The notes beneath the pieces were generated by a model. The model worked only from the letters and a program-made list of their open reading frames with translations, was not told the origin of the DNA and searched no databases. 64,000 bases of DNA from Ahaetulla prasina (Eukaryota > Chordata > Lepidosauria > Squamata > Colubridae). Shown here piece by piece: positions 41,272 to 51,570 of this stretch. Numbering within the stretch: position 1 is the stretch's first letter; the number at the start of each line of letters is the position of its first letter. The position numbers and the translations under genes were made by a program. The DNA lies in NCBI RefSeq assembly GCF_028640845.1, contig NC_080543.1, forward strand, positions 7,265,459 through 7,329,458, given 5' to 3'.

Positions 41272-41797
41272 TGTTGTGCCTCGTCCACTTTCCCCGCAGC
41301 CGGGGCCTTCTTATCTGCTTCCGAACGCTGAGGAATGTCCTAGCATGCCTCCCGGCCCCAGCCCTGGCTCCATGCCCAGACAGGCTGAGGAAGAAGAAGC
41401 GCCTCCAGCCCCCAGCCCTGGCTCCATGCCCAGGCAAACGGAGCAACTAGACCCCTCCCCCTCCCCCACAGCATGTGAGCCTGAGGGAGGTCAGTTACCA
41501 ACAGCTGCAGACTGGAGTGACCCTCGCTTCAGGAGAATTGATAAGCGGCGTCAACAGAAGGAAGGGAGGGGCAGGCCGGGAGAAGTGCTGAGTCATGGAG
41601 CCACACCCCATGGCCTATATAAAGGATCTGCTTTCTGGCATTCTCTGAGTCAGGCAAGGTCTACCTTATCTTGCTGAAATCACTTTCTGGTCTCCTGCCT
41701 GCCTTGAGAACTTTGCTAGGACTTTGGCAGAGCTGCAGAGGCACGCCTGATTCGGATTTCCCTGACCCGGCCGTCAGCGGAGGAGTGGGACACGACA
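41272..41797 (+). mobile_element. Solo LTR, family 2, with LTR-overlapping ORF
   Basis: TGTTGTGCCTCG start, GGGACACGACA end; exact 5-bp duplication GTGTG (41267-41271, 41798-41802). TATA box CCTATATAAAGG about 41612-41624. Frame from T|GTT|GTG: VVPRPLSPQPGPSYLLP, a duplicated PSPGSMPRQ motif (two copies, about 60 bp repeat), then DWSDPRFRRIDKRRQQK. The usual stop after GRPG is mutated and the frame continues to about 41677. Confidence 0.9.
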
Positions 41798-41802
41798 GTG
41801 TG

Positions 41803-42067
41803 AGTTTTTGATCTCCCTGGCCTTCAGCCGCCCTCCTGTCCTTCGGCACGGTCAAAAAAAAGGGAACGGGGATTGCAAATGGTCAGCCAGACTCGGAATC
41901 CCTGAACTGAGGTGGGAAAAACAGGTAATATTTTTAGATCCGTGCGATTCTTGTTGCTTTGGCACATGGTGGGAGACGAAAGATGTCCTAGCAACCTGAG
42001 GAAGCTCTCGCAGTTGCTGCATAGCAACTGAGCTGCACAAACTCCAACCTTAGGAAAGGAAGGGAAG

Positions 42068-42108
<41 letters not shown>

Positions 42109-42232
42109 CTTTGTGTGTGAACAAACTAACTCATTCAACCAATCAACAGCTATTTCTTTTCTTCTATTTGCCACTGTCTTTCTGGCCCGAAATTTGCCAC
42201 GAGAAATTCTCTCTTCCTTAATTTTCATTTTC
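41803..42232. other. Mostly unique sequence with a (GT)18 run
   Basis: (GT)n at about 42070-42107. No other feature recognised. Confidence 0.6.
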
Positions 42233-42585
42233 AGATAGTCCTCAACTTACAACAGTTCGCTTAGTGACTGTTCGAAGTTACAACAGCACTGAAAAATAGT
42301 GACTTCTGAGCAGCGGAGGGGGTTGGATTGGAAGACCTCCAAGGTCCTGTCCAGCGGTGCGTTTCCAATATTCTTACCACCGGTTCGCCATGTGCGCGCA
42401 GGCTCTCTGGAGGAGCCGGGTTCACTTTACAACCGTGTCGCTGACTTAACAACGGCAGGGATTCATTTAACAACTGTGGCAAGAAAGGTTGTAAAATGGG
42501 GCAAAGCTCACTGAACAACCTGTCTCACTTAGCAACATAAATTTTGGGTTCAGTTGTGGTCGTAAGATGAGGACTTCCTGTATTC
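42233..42585 (+). mobile_element. Tigger-like element with hAT fragment inside
   Basis: CAGATAGTCCTCAACTTACA left and GTGGTCGTAAGATGAGGACT then TCCTGTA right. A hAT-like end (CAGCGGTGCGTTTCCAATAT, ACCACCGGTTCGCC) occupies about 42351-42412. Confidence 0.72.
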
Positions 42586-42683
42586 TCCAGCCATGAACAG
42601 GCTGAAGAGCTAGTGCTTCCCTTTTTCCTTCTCCCCTTCTCTTGTCTTGTTTCTCCTGATCAGAGATGAGATTGCATGCAATT

Positions 42684-42873
42684 CATTCATTCATTCATTC
42701 ATTCATTCATTCAATTATCAGTCAATCAATCAATCAATCAATTTCTATATCCGCCCATCTCAGTCAATTACTAAATAAATTGTTCAGCAAAGTATCCATC
42801 CATCCATCCACCCACCCACCCTCCTACCCATTCATTCATTCATTCATCCATTCATTCATTTCATTTATTCACT

Positions 42874-42907
<34 letters not shown>

Positions 42908-43290
42908 TTCTATAGCCGCCCATCTCAGTCAATTACTAAATAAATTGTTCAGTAAAGTATCCATCCATCCATCCATCCACCCACCCACCTACCCATTCAT
43001 TCATTCATTCATTCATCCATTCATTCATTTCATTTATTCACTATCAATCAATCAATCAATCAATCAATTTCTATAGCCGCCCATCTCAGTCAATTACTAA
43101 ATAAATTGTTCAGTAAAGTATCCATCCATCCATCCATCCACCCACCCACCCTCCTACCCATTCATTCATTCATTCATTCATTCATCCATTCATTCATTCA
43201 TCCATTCATTCATTATCAATCAATCAATCAATTTCTATAGCCACCCAGCTCAGTCAATTATTAAATAAATTGTTCAGTAAATTATCCCTC
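42684..43290. repeat. Higher-order array, about 163-bp unit, 4 copies
   Basis: Each unit has (ATTC)n, (AATC)n, a fixed segment (TTTCTATAGCCGCCCATCTC then AATTACTAAATAAATTGTTC) and (CATC)n(CACC)n. The fixed segment starts near 42742, 42907, 43068 and 43232 (periods 165, 161, 164). Confidence 0.93.
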
Positions 43291-43327
43291 ACTTCACACT
43301 TGAGTTCCAGAATTGTACTAACCCATA

Positions 43328-43470
43328 GCTTCCTTGTCCCAATGGTGCTTTTTCAGGAGGCAACTGGACTTTCTTGTTTTTGCTTTCGAAGATGTTTCAC
43401 TTCTCATCCAAGAAGCTTCTTCAGCTCCGACTGGATGGTGGGGAATGGAAGGATTGATACTCCTTGCAGA
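43328..43470 (-). mobile_element. Penelope-like terminal repeat (type iii)
   Basis: On the minus strand: CTGAAGA, a hairpin CTTCT-TGGATG-AGAAG, then GAAACATCTTCGAAAGC and AAGTCCAGTTGCCTCCTG. The CTGANGA-hairpin-GAAA order matches types i and ii, and the sequence resembles terminal repeats widespread in vertebrates. Class assignment is an inference. Confidence 0.5.
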
Positions 43471-43587
43471 CAGCTGGTCATTTGCATCTTTTAGACGGTC
43501 GTTGAAGCTTCCTTAATCATTGTGCAGGGGTTAAGCCATAACTGAACGGCTCTTACATTGAGCTAGGTTGGCATAAACTATGTTTAA

Positions 43588-43785
43588 TTAGTGGTTAAGG
43601 CATCAGGCTAGAAACCAAGAGACAGTGAATTCTAGTCCTGCCTTAGGCATGAAAATTGGCTGGATGACTTTGGGCCAGTCCCTCTTTGTCAGCCCACACC
43701 AACTCACAGGTTGTTGTGGGGCAAATAGGAGCAGGAAGGAGTATTAGGTATGAATTATTTATAAAAGTAATAAAAGCGGAATATG
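43588..43785 (+). mobile_element. tRNA-derived SINE (GTGGTTAAGGCATCAGG head)
   Basis: A-box-like GTGGTTAAGGCATCAGGC, B-box-like GAATTCTAGTCCTGCC, body GGCTGGATGACTTTGGGCC, tail ACTCACAGGTTGTTGTGGGG and AGGAGTATTAGGTATG. Confidence 0.8.
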
Positions 43786-44194
43786 TATTTAGCTAATTTT
43801 TGTTCAGATCCTGACTTTTCCAAATATTTTGTTCTTCCCAGGAATGTCTTTATATGTCAGTCTGCCTATCTGGGCATGCATCTATTTGCACCCAATTTCT
43901 TAGATATTTCTCACTTGTCCATACTGGGTTGTTTTTTTTTAAAGAACAGACTTTTATTGTTGTTGTTGTTGTTTTATAGTTCCCTCCAATATTGTTATCT
44001 GGGTCTTCATTTTGTTGAGTGGCAGCAAAACACATTGAGAAGTGTGATATTGGAATATAATCAGTTTTTTTTTTACATTTGTAAATATGCTTATTTACAC
44101 GGTTTCAAATGTCCCTCAAGATCTGGTTTTGCCAGCAAGCCTGTGGATCCCAGAAGGTGGATGAACTGATGAGGTGGCTCTCTTATTATTAACA
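43786..44194. other. Nothing recognised
   Basis: T-rich, unique-looking; frame 43783-44169 has no domain. Confidence 0.45.
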
Positions 44195-44465
44195 TCCCTC
44201 TGTCTAGTTATATTGATTTATACTGATATTGATTGTTTCCTGATTGCTTATTTGTACCCTATGACTATTATTAAGTGTTGTACCTTATGATTCTTGATGA
44301 TCTTTTCTTTTATGTACACTGAGAGCATATGCACCAAGACAAATTCCTTATGTGTCCAATCACACTTGGCCAATAAAGAATTCTATTCTATTCTATTCTA
44401 TTCTATTCTATTCTATTCTATTCTATTCTATTCTATTCTATTCTATTCTATTCTATTCTACTATT
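44195..44465 (+). mobile_element. CR1/L3-type LINE 3' end with (ATTCT)n tail
   Basis: TATTGATTGTTTCCTGATTG, CACTGAGAGCATATGCACCA, CACTTGGCCAATAAAG, then about 80 bp of TTCTA. Confidence 0.88.
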
Positions 44466-44509
44466 CTTTTCCTATTTTTCTTCTGTTTTTAGAATTTTTA
44501 ATGCAATTT

Positions 44510-44513
44510 ATTT

Positions 44514-44545
<32 letters not shown>

Positions 44546-44795
44546 CATTTATATCCCGCCCTTCTCCGAAGACTCAGGGCGGCTTACAGTGTGTAGGGCA
44601 ATAGTCTCATTCTATTTGTATATTTACAAAGTCAACTTATTGCCCCCCCAACAATCTGGGTCCTCATTTTATCTACCTTATAAAGGATGGAAGGCTGAGT
44701 CAACCTTGGGCCTGGTGGGATTTGAGCCTGCAGTAATTGCAGGCTGCTGTGTTTTAATAACAGGCTATCTTACAGCCTGAGCCACCACGGCCCTT
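44510..44795 (-). mobile_element. SINE-A
   Basis: (ATTT)n then GCATTTATATCCCGCCCTTC-like tail inverted, AACAATCTGGGTCCTC body, head ending GAGCCACCACGGCCC. A (CAA)n run follows. Confidence 0.85.
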
Positions 44796-44796
44796 A

Positions 44797-45325
44797 TAAC
44801 AACAACAACAACAACAATAAATATAGACTTTATATATAAATACTTTTGAATACAGACGGATCGTCACTTGGAACACAACACACCAGATATCACACCTGTG
44901 GAAAACCGAAACGTACAATTTATTGACATCGCAGTACCAGGAGATGCCAGAGTCGAAGAAAAAAAACTGGAAAAAATCATGAAATCATCACAACTTGGCC
45001 ATCGAAACTACACGGCTATGGATGAAACATGTAACAGTGATACCCATTGTCATCGGGGCACTTGGTACCATGTCCAAGAATTTTACAAAACACATCAAGA
45101 AATTGCAGCTTCCCGCAATAACACCAGCGGAACTGCAAAAAGCTGCGCTACTTGGAACATCGTATATCTTAAGAAGGTACTTGGTTGATACCTAGGACGC
45201 TGGCAGCAACACGTATCAACCATTAGCACTGGTCAATGGTATTTGTGATGCATTTTTGACTGTCCAGTTGACTGAGTTTCAAGTTTAATGAATAAAAAAG
45301 ATAACAACAACAACAACAATAACGA
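44797..45325 (+). mobile_element. R4-type LINE 3' end in a trinucleotide repeat
   Basis: Flanked by (ACA)n on both sides (44797-44820 and 45300-45325). Frame 44868 onward gives the restriction-like endonuclease region: HNTPDITPVENRNVQFIDIA, VPGDARVEEKKLEKI, then after a frameshift HVTVIPIVIGALGTMSKNFT and LQKAALLGTSYILRRYL. R4-clade LINEs carry a C-terminal restriction-like endonuclease. 5'-truncated and frameshifted. Confidence 0.78.
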
Positions 45326-45454
45326 AAACATAGTTGGGTTTACTTTCTGTTTATATATATTAGCTTGTAAATAACAACCTAATCAAGAAGAAAATAACAC
45401 CCTCATCTATACCTACAGGGCAACTCCCTGTATATAAACAAGGGCAAACCATAC

Positions 45455-45645
45455 TCCCTTCTTGCATTGATGGTGTTACCTAGTTGGGTCATGAAATGTC
45501 TCCAGGAACACAACAAAGCTCAGAGAGCACCAAGGACCCCATAATTCAACCCTTCTAGCACTGACAATGTTACATAGTTGGGTAATGAAATGTCTGAAGA
45601 GAACAACCAAACTCAGAGAGTACTGAGAACACCACAACCCTATTG
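45455..45645 (+). mobile_element. Two Penelope-like terminal repeats (type ii)
   Basis: GTTACCTAGTTGGGTCATGA then AATGTCTCCAGGAACACAAC, and a second unit GTTACATAGTTGGGTAATGA then AATGTCTGAAGAGAACAACC; each followed by CTCAGAGAG. The CTGATGA core is mutated in both (TTGATGG, CTGACAA). Confidence 0.55.
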
Positions 45646-45649
45646 TGAA

Positions 45650-46190
45650 AACCCAATTCACATATAATGCCTTGGTAAGGCCACACTTGGAATACTGCAT
45701 TCAGTTTTGGTCGCCACGATGTAAAAAAGATGCTGAGACTCTAGAAAGAGTGCAGAGAAGACAAACAAAGATGATTAGGGGACTGGAGGCTAAAACATAT
45801 GAAGAACGATTGCGGGAACTGGGTATGTCTAGTTTAATAAAAAGAAGGACTAGGGGAGACATGATAGCAGTGTTCCAATATCTCAGGGTTGCCACAAAGA
45901 AGAGGGAGTCAAGCTATTCTCCAAAGCACCTGAGGGTAGAACAAGAAGCAATGGGTGGAAACTAATCAAGGAAAGAAGCAACTTAGAACTAAGGAGAAAT
46001 TTCCTGACAGTTAGAACAATTAATAAGTGGAACGACTTGCCTGCAGAAATTGTAAATGCCCCAACACTGGAAATTTTTAAGAAAATGTTGGATAACCATC
46101 TGTCTGAGATGGTGTAGGGTTTTCCTGCCTGGGCAGGGGGTTGGACTAGAAGGCCTCCAAGGTCCCTTCCAACTCTGTTGTTATATTATA
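45650..46190 (+). mobile_element. CR1 LINE ORF2 C-terminus and 3' end (first duplicon)
   Basis: [40 protein letters not shown], then a frameshift at QYLRVATKK. 3' UTR GGGGGTTGGACTAGAAGGCC then TTCCAACTCTG(TTA). Part of the 2.09 kb duplication. Confidence 0.9.
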
Positions 46191-47096
46191 TTATTAATGA
46201 AAAGGCACCTGTGTGCTAAGTTTATGTGTTTGTCCCTGTGCATGCATTATAAATTGTTATTTCATTTATATGGTTGTCCAACTTGCCAGAATGTTATCAT
46301 ACTTCTGTGATTATCTTTTTTTTCCCCGTTCTCATTTTGGTCAGGAGTTTCCAAATTTTCAGTTTCCCATCCAAACATTTACCCTGATGTGTCCTGCTTA
46401 GCTACCAAGATCAGCCAAAGTCAGCTACTCTTTGCCATCTGCTAAACCTTAGGAAGCAGATTAATCTTGCTCTCCTAATTATTTAATTTGTATAGGTGTC
46501 TTTCTTTAGAAAAGAAAAGGAGAATCAGGTTAGTTCTGTATTAGCTGCGGGGGTGAACATACAATGAATTATATACCGCAGACCAATTATTCAAGGGTTA
46601 ATGCTGTTAACCAAAGTTAAGCATACATAAAATGCTCAAATGAAATATAACCCCAGCATTTCTGAAAACTAAATTGCCTGCAAGAGTCCAGGACTGAAAT
46701 ATATCCTGTATTCTCAATAATATAAATACAAATGCATTAGATGAGGGTAAAAAAAATGAATATAAAGCAGATCGTAAGTAATTTCCTGAACTAAATTAAC
46801 AGAAGGAATATTGCAAACACACAGATGTCTACACTCTTACCTAGAATTTTTTTCAGTTTGGCTTTGTGAAAGATGCAGGTTTTTTTTATCACCAAGTCAA
46901 CCTTCTACACCGGCAATAAATAGAAGAAGAAAAAACAAAACAAAACCGTGGTTGCATTTATGTTACTGAGAATAGCGAAGGTATTAATTCACAATATGTT
47001 AAGCACTGGAGTTATTTGTAGCATTATATTTCAAGAGCGTGTATTGAATTGGTGATGTTCGCTCCAGCAACTTTGTTTTAGGCTTTGATGAAGATA
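46191..47096. other. Unique-looking sequence, copy 1
   Basis: No gene or known repeat. Nearly identical to 48279-49185. Confidence 0.6.
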
Positions 47097-47191
47097 CAGG
47101 CAGTTCTTGACTTACGACTGGACACTTAGTGAGAGTTTGAAGTTACAACGGACATCCCAAAATCTATTTACGACCTGGTTTTGAAGTAACA

Positions 47192-47398
47192 TAACATAAT
47201 AACAGAGTTGGAAGGGACCTTGGAGGTCTTCTAGTCCAACCCCCTGCCCAGGCAGGAAACCGTACACCATTTCAGACAAATGGTTATCCAACATTTTCTT
47301 AAAAATTTCCAGTGTTGGAACATTCACAACTTCTGCAGGCAAGTCGTTCCACTTATTGATTTTTCTAACAGTCAGGAAATTTCTCCTTAGTTCTAAGG
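47192..47398 (-). mobile_element. CR1 LINE 3' end (copy 1)
   Basis: GTTGGAAGGGACCTTGGAGG, CCAACCCCCTGCCCAGGCAG through TTTCTCCTTAGTTCTAAGGA. It resumes after SINE-A at 47668. Confidence 0.88.
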
Positions 47399-47402
47399 AG
47401 AA

Positions 47403-47667
47403 AGGGGCCGGGATAGCTCAGGCAGTAGAGAAGCCTGTTATTAGAACACAGAGCCTGCAATTACTGCAGGTTCGAGCCCGGCCCAAGGTTGACTCAACCT
47501 TCCACCCTTTATAAGGTAGGTAAAATGAGGACCCAGATTGTTGGGGGGGCAATAAGTTGACTTTGTAAAAAAATATACAAATAGAATGAGACTATTGCCT
47601 TATACATTGTAAGCCGCCCTGAGTCTTCGGAGAAGGGCGGGGTATAAATGTAAACAAACAAAAAAAA
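47403..47667 (+). mobile_element. SINE-A with well-preserved tRNA-like head (copy 1)
   Basis: GGGCCGGGATAGCTCAGGCA head and GGTTCGAGCCCGGCC, so acceptor-like ends (GGCCGGG/CCCGGCC) can pair. A box GCTCAGGCAGTAGAG and B box GGTTCGAGCCC are close to pol III consensus. Tail CCCTGAGTCTTCGGAGAAGG. Confidence 0.88.
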
Positions 47668-47783
47668 AGTTGCTTCTCTCCTTGATTAGTTTCCATCCAT
47701 TGCTTCTTGTCCTGCCTTCAGGTGCTTTGGAGAACAGCCCGACTCCCTCTTCTTTGTGGCAACCCCTGAGATATTGGAATATT

Positions 47784-48275
47784 GCATCCAGTTTTGGTCG
47801 CCGCAATGTAAAAAAAATGTTGAGACTCTAGAAAGAGTGCAGAGAAGAGCAACAAAGATGATTAGGGGACTAGAGGCTAAAACATATGAAGAACGGTTGC
47901 TGGAACTGGGTATGTCTAGTTTAATAAAAAGAAGGACTAGGGGAGACATGATAGCAGTGTTTCAATATCTCAGGGGCTGCCACAAAGAAGAGGGAGTCAA
48001 GCTATTCTCCAAAGTACCTGAGGGTAGAACAAGAAGCAATGGGTGGAAACTAATCAAGGAAAGAAGCAGCTTAGAACTAAGGAGAAATTTCCTGACAGTT
48101 AGAACAATTAATAAGTGGAACGACTTGCCTGCAGAAATTGTAAATGCCCCAACACTGGAAATTTTTAAGAAAATGTTGGATAACCATCTGTCTGAGATGG
48201 TGTAGGGTTTTCCTGCCTGGACAGGGGGTTGGACTAGAAGGCCTCCAAGGTCCCTTCCAACTCTGTTGTTATATT
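47784..48275 (+). mobile_element. CR1 LINE ORF2 C-terminus and 3' end (copy 2)
   Basis: Open frame 47756-48205 (149 residues): [58 protein letters not shown]. The frame is intact here while copy 1 is frameshifted. Confidence 0.9.
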
Positions 48276-48278
48276 ATA

Positions 48279-49185
48279 TTATTAATGAAAAGGCACCTGT
48301 GTGCTAAGTTTATGTGTTTGTCCCTGTGCATGCATTATAAATTGTTATTTCATTTATATGGTTGTCCAACTTGCCAGAATGTTATCATACTTCTGTGATT
48401 ATCTTTTTTTTCCCCGTTCTCATTTTGGTCAGGAGTTTCCAAATTTTCAGTTTCCCATCCAAACATTTACCCTGATGTGTCCTGCTTAGCTACCAAGATC
48501 AGCCAAAGTCAGCTACTCTTTGCCATCTGCTAAACCTTAGGAAGCAGATTAATCTTGCTCTCCTAATTATTTAATTTGTATAGGTGTCTTTCTTTAGAAA
48601 AGAAAAGGAGAATCAGGTTAGTTCCGTATTAGCTGCGGGGGTGAACATACAATGAATTATATACCGCAGACCAATTATTCAAGGGTTAATGCTGTTAACC
48701 AAAGTTAAGCATACATAAAATGCTCAAATGAAATATAACCCCAGCATTTCTGAAAACTAAATTGCCTGCAAGAGTCCAGGACTGAAATATATCCTGTATT
48801 CTCAATAATATAAATACAAATGCATTAGATGAGGGTAAAAAAAATGAATATAAAGCAGATCGTAAGTAATTTCCTGAACTAAATTAACAGAAGGAATATT
48901 GCAAACACACAGATGTTTACACTCTTACCTAGAATTTTTTTCAATTTGGCTTTGTGAAAGATGCAGGTTTTTTTATCACCAAGTCAACCTTCTACACCGG
49001 CAATAAATAGAAGAAGAAAAAACAAAACAAAACCGTGGTTGCATTTATGTTACTGAGAATAGCGAAGGTATTAACTCACAATATGTTAAGCACTGGAGTT
49101 ATTTGTAGCATTATATTTCAAGAGCGTGTATTGAATTGGTGATGTTCGCTCCAGCAACTTTGTTTTAGGCTTTGATGAAGATACA
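48279..49185. other. Unique-looking sequence, copy 2
   Basis: Duplicate of 46191-47096; no gene seen. Confidence 0.6.
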
Positions 49186-49279
49186 GGCAGTTCTTGACTT
49201 ACGACCGGACACTTAGTGAGAGTTCGAACTTACAACGGACATCCCAAAATCTATTTACGACCTGGTTTTGAAGTAACAT

Positions 49280-49480
49280 AACATAATAACAGAGTTGGAA
49301 GGGACCTTGGAGGTCTTCTAGTCCAACCCCCTGCCCAGGCAGGAAACCGTACACCATTTCAGACAAATGGTTATCCAACATTTTCTTAAAAATTTCCAGT
49401 GTTGGAACATTCACAACTTCTGCAGGCAAGTCGTTCCACTTATTGATTTTTCTAACAGTCAGAAATTTTCCTCTTGGTTC
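49280..49480 (-). mobile_element. CR1 LINE 3' end (copy 2)
   Basis: GAGTTGGAAGGGACCTTGGA through AACAGTCAGAAATTTTCCTC. Confidence 0.88.
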
Positions 49481-49490
49481 AAAGGAGAAG

Positions 49491-49754
49491 GGGGCCGGGA
49501 TAGCTCAGGCAGTAGAGAAGCCTGTTATTAGAACACAGAGCCTGCAATTACTGCAGGTTCGAGCCCGGCCCAAGGTTGACTCAACCTTCCACCCTTTATA
49601 AGGTAGGTAAAATGAGGACCCAGATTGTTGGGGGGGCAATAAGTTGACTTTGTAAAAAAATATACAAATAGAATGAGACTATTGCCTTATACATTGTAAG
49701 CCGCCCTGAGTCTTCGGAGAAGGGCGGGGTATAAATGTAAACAAACAAAAAAAA
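49491..49754 (+). mobile_element. SINE-A with tRNA-like head (copy 2)
   Basis: Same as the copy at 47403: GCTCAGGCAGTAGAG and GGTTCGAGCCC boxes, identical body. Confidence 0.88.
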
Positions 49755-49755
49755 A

Positions 49756-50092
49756 GTTGCTTCTCTCCTTGATTAGTTTCCATCCATTGCTTCTTGTCCT
49801 GCCTTCAGGTGCTTTGGAGAATAGTTTGACTCCCTCTTCTTTGTGGCAACCCCTGAGATATTGGAAGACTGCTATCCTGTGTCCCCTAGTCCTTCTTTTC
49901 ATCAAACTAGACATACCCAGTTCCTGCAACCATTCTTCATATGTTTTAGCCTCCAGTCCCCTCATCATCTTGGTTGCTCTTCTCTGCACTCTTTCTAGAG
50001 TCTCCACATCTTTTTTACATCGTGGTGACCAAAACTGAATGCAATATTTCACATGTGGCCTTACCAAGGCATTATAAAGTGGTTTTGATGTC
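49756..50092 (-). mobile_element. CR1 LINE ORF2 C-terminal fragment
   Basis: Minus-strand frame 49687-50094: [58 protein letters not shown]. It extends beyond the duplicated part and is the likely ancestral arrangement. Confidence 0.88.
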
Positions 50093-50275
50093 AAGTTCTG
50101 ATGTCAAGCTTGAACGGTAGTCATATGCCTGCATTTTGGACCCTTGGCAACTAGCCCATATTTATGATCATTTGCAGAACCCTGTGGTCACATGACCATG
50201 ATAAATCAGTGTTTAACTTCTGGTTTAGGGCAAAACTCAGTCCATAAATCCCATGGGCTGGCTTAACTATCGGGG
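50093..50275 (+). mobile_element. Degenerate Tigger-like fragment
   Basis: GACCCTTGGCAACTAGCCCA and CCTGTGGTCACATGACCATG motifs only. Confidence 0.4.
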
Positions 50276-50369
50276 CACTGAGTAGACACCTACAGTGTTT
50301 TCAATCACCTTCTTCTTGTCCCATATCTGTCATCGGATGTTGGTGATCATATTAGCCAGGGGTGGTATC

Positions 50370-50580
50370 AGTGGTGAGTTTCTACCGGTTGTCCCCCGGT
50401 TCGGGTAAACCGGTAGCGGTGGCGGTGGGAGGATCTGGCCACCTGCCTGGACGTCATCAAAGATGCTCTGCGTGTGCACAATATATTTACCTATGCGGAA
50501 GCGCCGCATGCAAGCAAGGCAAGCAAGCCCACATGCACCCTCACAGTTTCAAACCAGTAGTGAAGGTAAGTGAAACCCAT
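50370..50580. mobile_element. hAT-like element (ACCGGTT family)
   Basis: CAGTGGTGAGTTTCTACCGG left, GTAAACCGGTAGCGG, GCGCCGCATGC interior, and a degraded right end AAGTGAAACCCATTAG. Confidence 0.65.
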
Positions 50581-50581
50581 T

Positions 50582-51105
50582 AGAATAGAATTTTTTATTG
50601 GCCAAGTGTGATTGGACACACAAGGAATTTGTCTTGGTGCATATGTTCTCAGTGTACATAAAAAGACAAGATACATTCGTCAAGAATCATAAGGTACAAC
50701 ACTTAATGATAGTCATAGAATAGAATAGAATAGAACAGAATAGAATAGAATAGAATAGAATAGAATAGAATAGAATTTTTTATTGGCCAAGTGTGATTGG
50801 AGACACAAGGAATTTGTCTTGGTGCAGATGCTCTCAGTGTACATAAAAAGACAAGATACATTCGTCAAGAATCATAAGGTACAACACTTAATGATAGTCA
50901 TAGAATAGAATAGAATAGAATTTTTTATTGGCCAAGTGTGATTGGACACACAAGGAATTTGTCTTGGTGCATATGTTCTCAGTGTACATAAAAGAAAAGA
51001 TACCTTCATCAAGGTACAACATTTACAAAACAAATGATGGTCAGTATATCAATATAAATAATAAGGATTGCCAGCAACAAAGTTACAGTCATACAGTCAT
51101 AAGTG
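50582..51105 (-). mobile_element. Three successive CR1/L3 3' ends
   Basis: The motif TTTTTTATTGGCCAAGTGTG starts near 50590, 50776 and 50921, each followed by GGAATTTGTCTTGGTGCA. The first two stop after CACTTAATGATAGTCATAG and restart in (AATAG)n; the third extends further into the 3' UTR. The spacing (about 186 and 145 bp) suggests local duplication between pentamer runs and not three insertions. Confidence 0.82.
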
Positions 51106-51378
51106 GAATGGGATTCTACCAGTTCGGACTGGTTCGGGCAAACCAGTAGCTCCGACGATGAGGTGGGCCCGCCGGCCCACCCCTGCGCTTTACTTACCTT
51201 TATCTTCTGAGCTGATTTGCACGGCAGAGCGGATTGCTGTGCCTCAGCTGCATTACTCCAAAGTGGTAACACAGAAGGTTAGTATTTGTAAAACTGCACA
51301 CGTGCATTTGGCATGTGTGCGCACGCACAGCAGGCGATCCCCGAACCAATTGCTAAACCAGCAGCAGCCCACTACTGA
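51106..51378. mobile_element. hAT-like element (ACCGGTT family)
   Basis: AATGGGATTCTACCAGTTCG left (terminal bases degraded), GGTGGGCCCGCC, GCGCACGCACAGCAGGCGAT, and GCAGCCCACTACTGATG right. Confidence 0.65.
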
Positions 51379-51570
51379 TGTTGCCGATCCTATTTTTATC
51401 AACAGCCGCATGAAAAACGGCTGCTGAGTTTTGTCCAAACTGGTCCCTTAGATTTGGAAGCCATGACCTTCTTTTTCTTCTGCCCGGACCTCGTTTGCCT
51501 TCAATCTTTCCCTGGAGGATTAAGGGAAGGATGGTGTATTTTTCCGGATGTCGTTTCAATCGCCACATTT
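51379..51570 (-). mobile_element. LINE ORF2 C-terminal fragment, clade uncertain
   Basis: Minus-strand frame 51353-51568 contains LQGKIEGKRGPGRRKRRSWL then NLRDQFGQ and FHAAVDKNRI, a motif typical of the extreme C-terminus of several LINE polyproteins. No more of the element is recognisable. Confidence 0.5.

Larger units (their letters stand above)
45697..47783. repeat. Tandem duplication, first copy (about 2.09 kb)
   Basis: Collinear with 47784-49870 at an offset of 2087-2088 bp. Content: CR1 (+), about 900 bp of unique-looking sequence, a Tigger-like tip, CR1 (-), SINE-A and CR1 (-). Differences seen by eye are few (for example GTTCTG/GTTCCG, GATGTCTAC/GATGTTTAC). Confidence 0.93.
47784..49870. 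repeat. Tandem duplication, second copy (about 2.09 kb)
   Basis: Starts at a junction where a minus-strand CR1 (GAGATATTGGA) runs into a plus-strand CR1 (ATATTGCATCCAGTTTTGG). Shared TTGGAA at the joint suggests microhomology. It ends where the minus CR1 continues intact (49870 onward). Confidence 0.92.

Noticed and set aside
47403..47485. Functional tRNA gene
   Set aside because: The tRNA-like head is followed directly by the SINE body and LINE-like tail, and the same unit is duplicated at 49491; it is a SINE.
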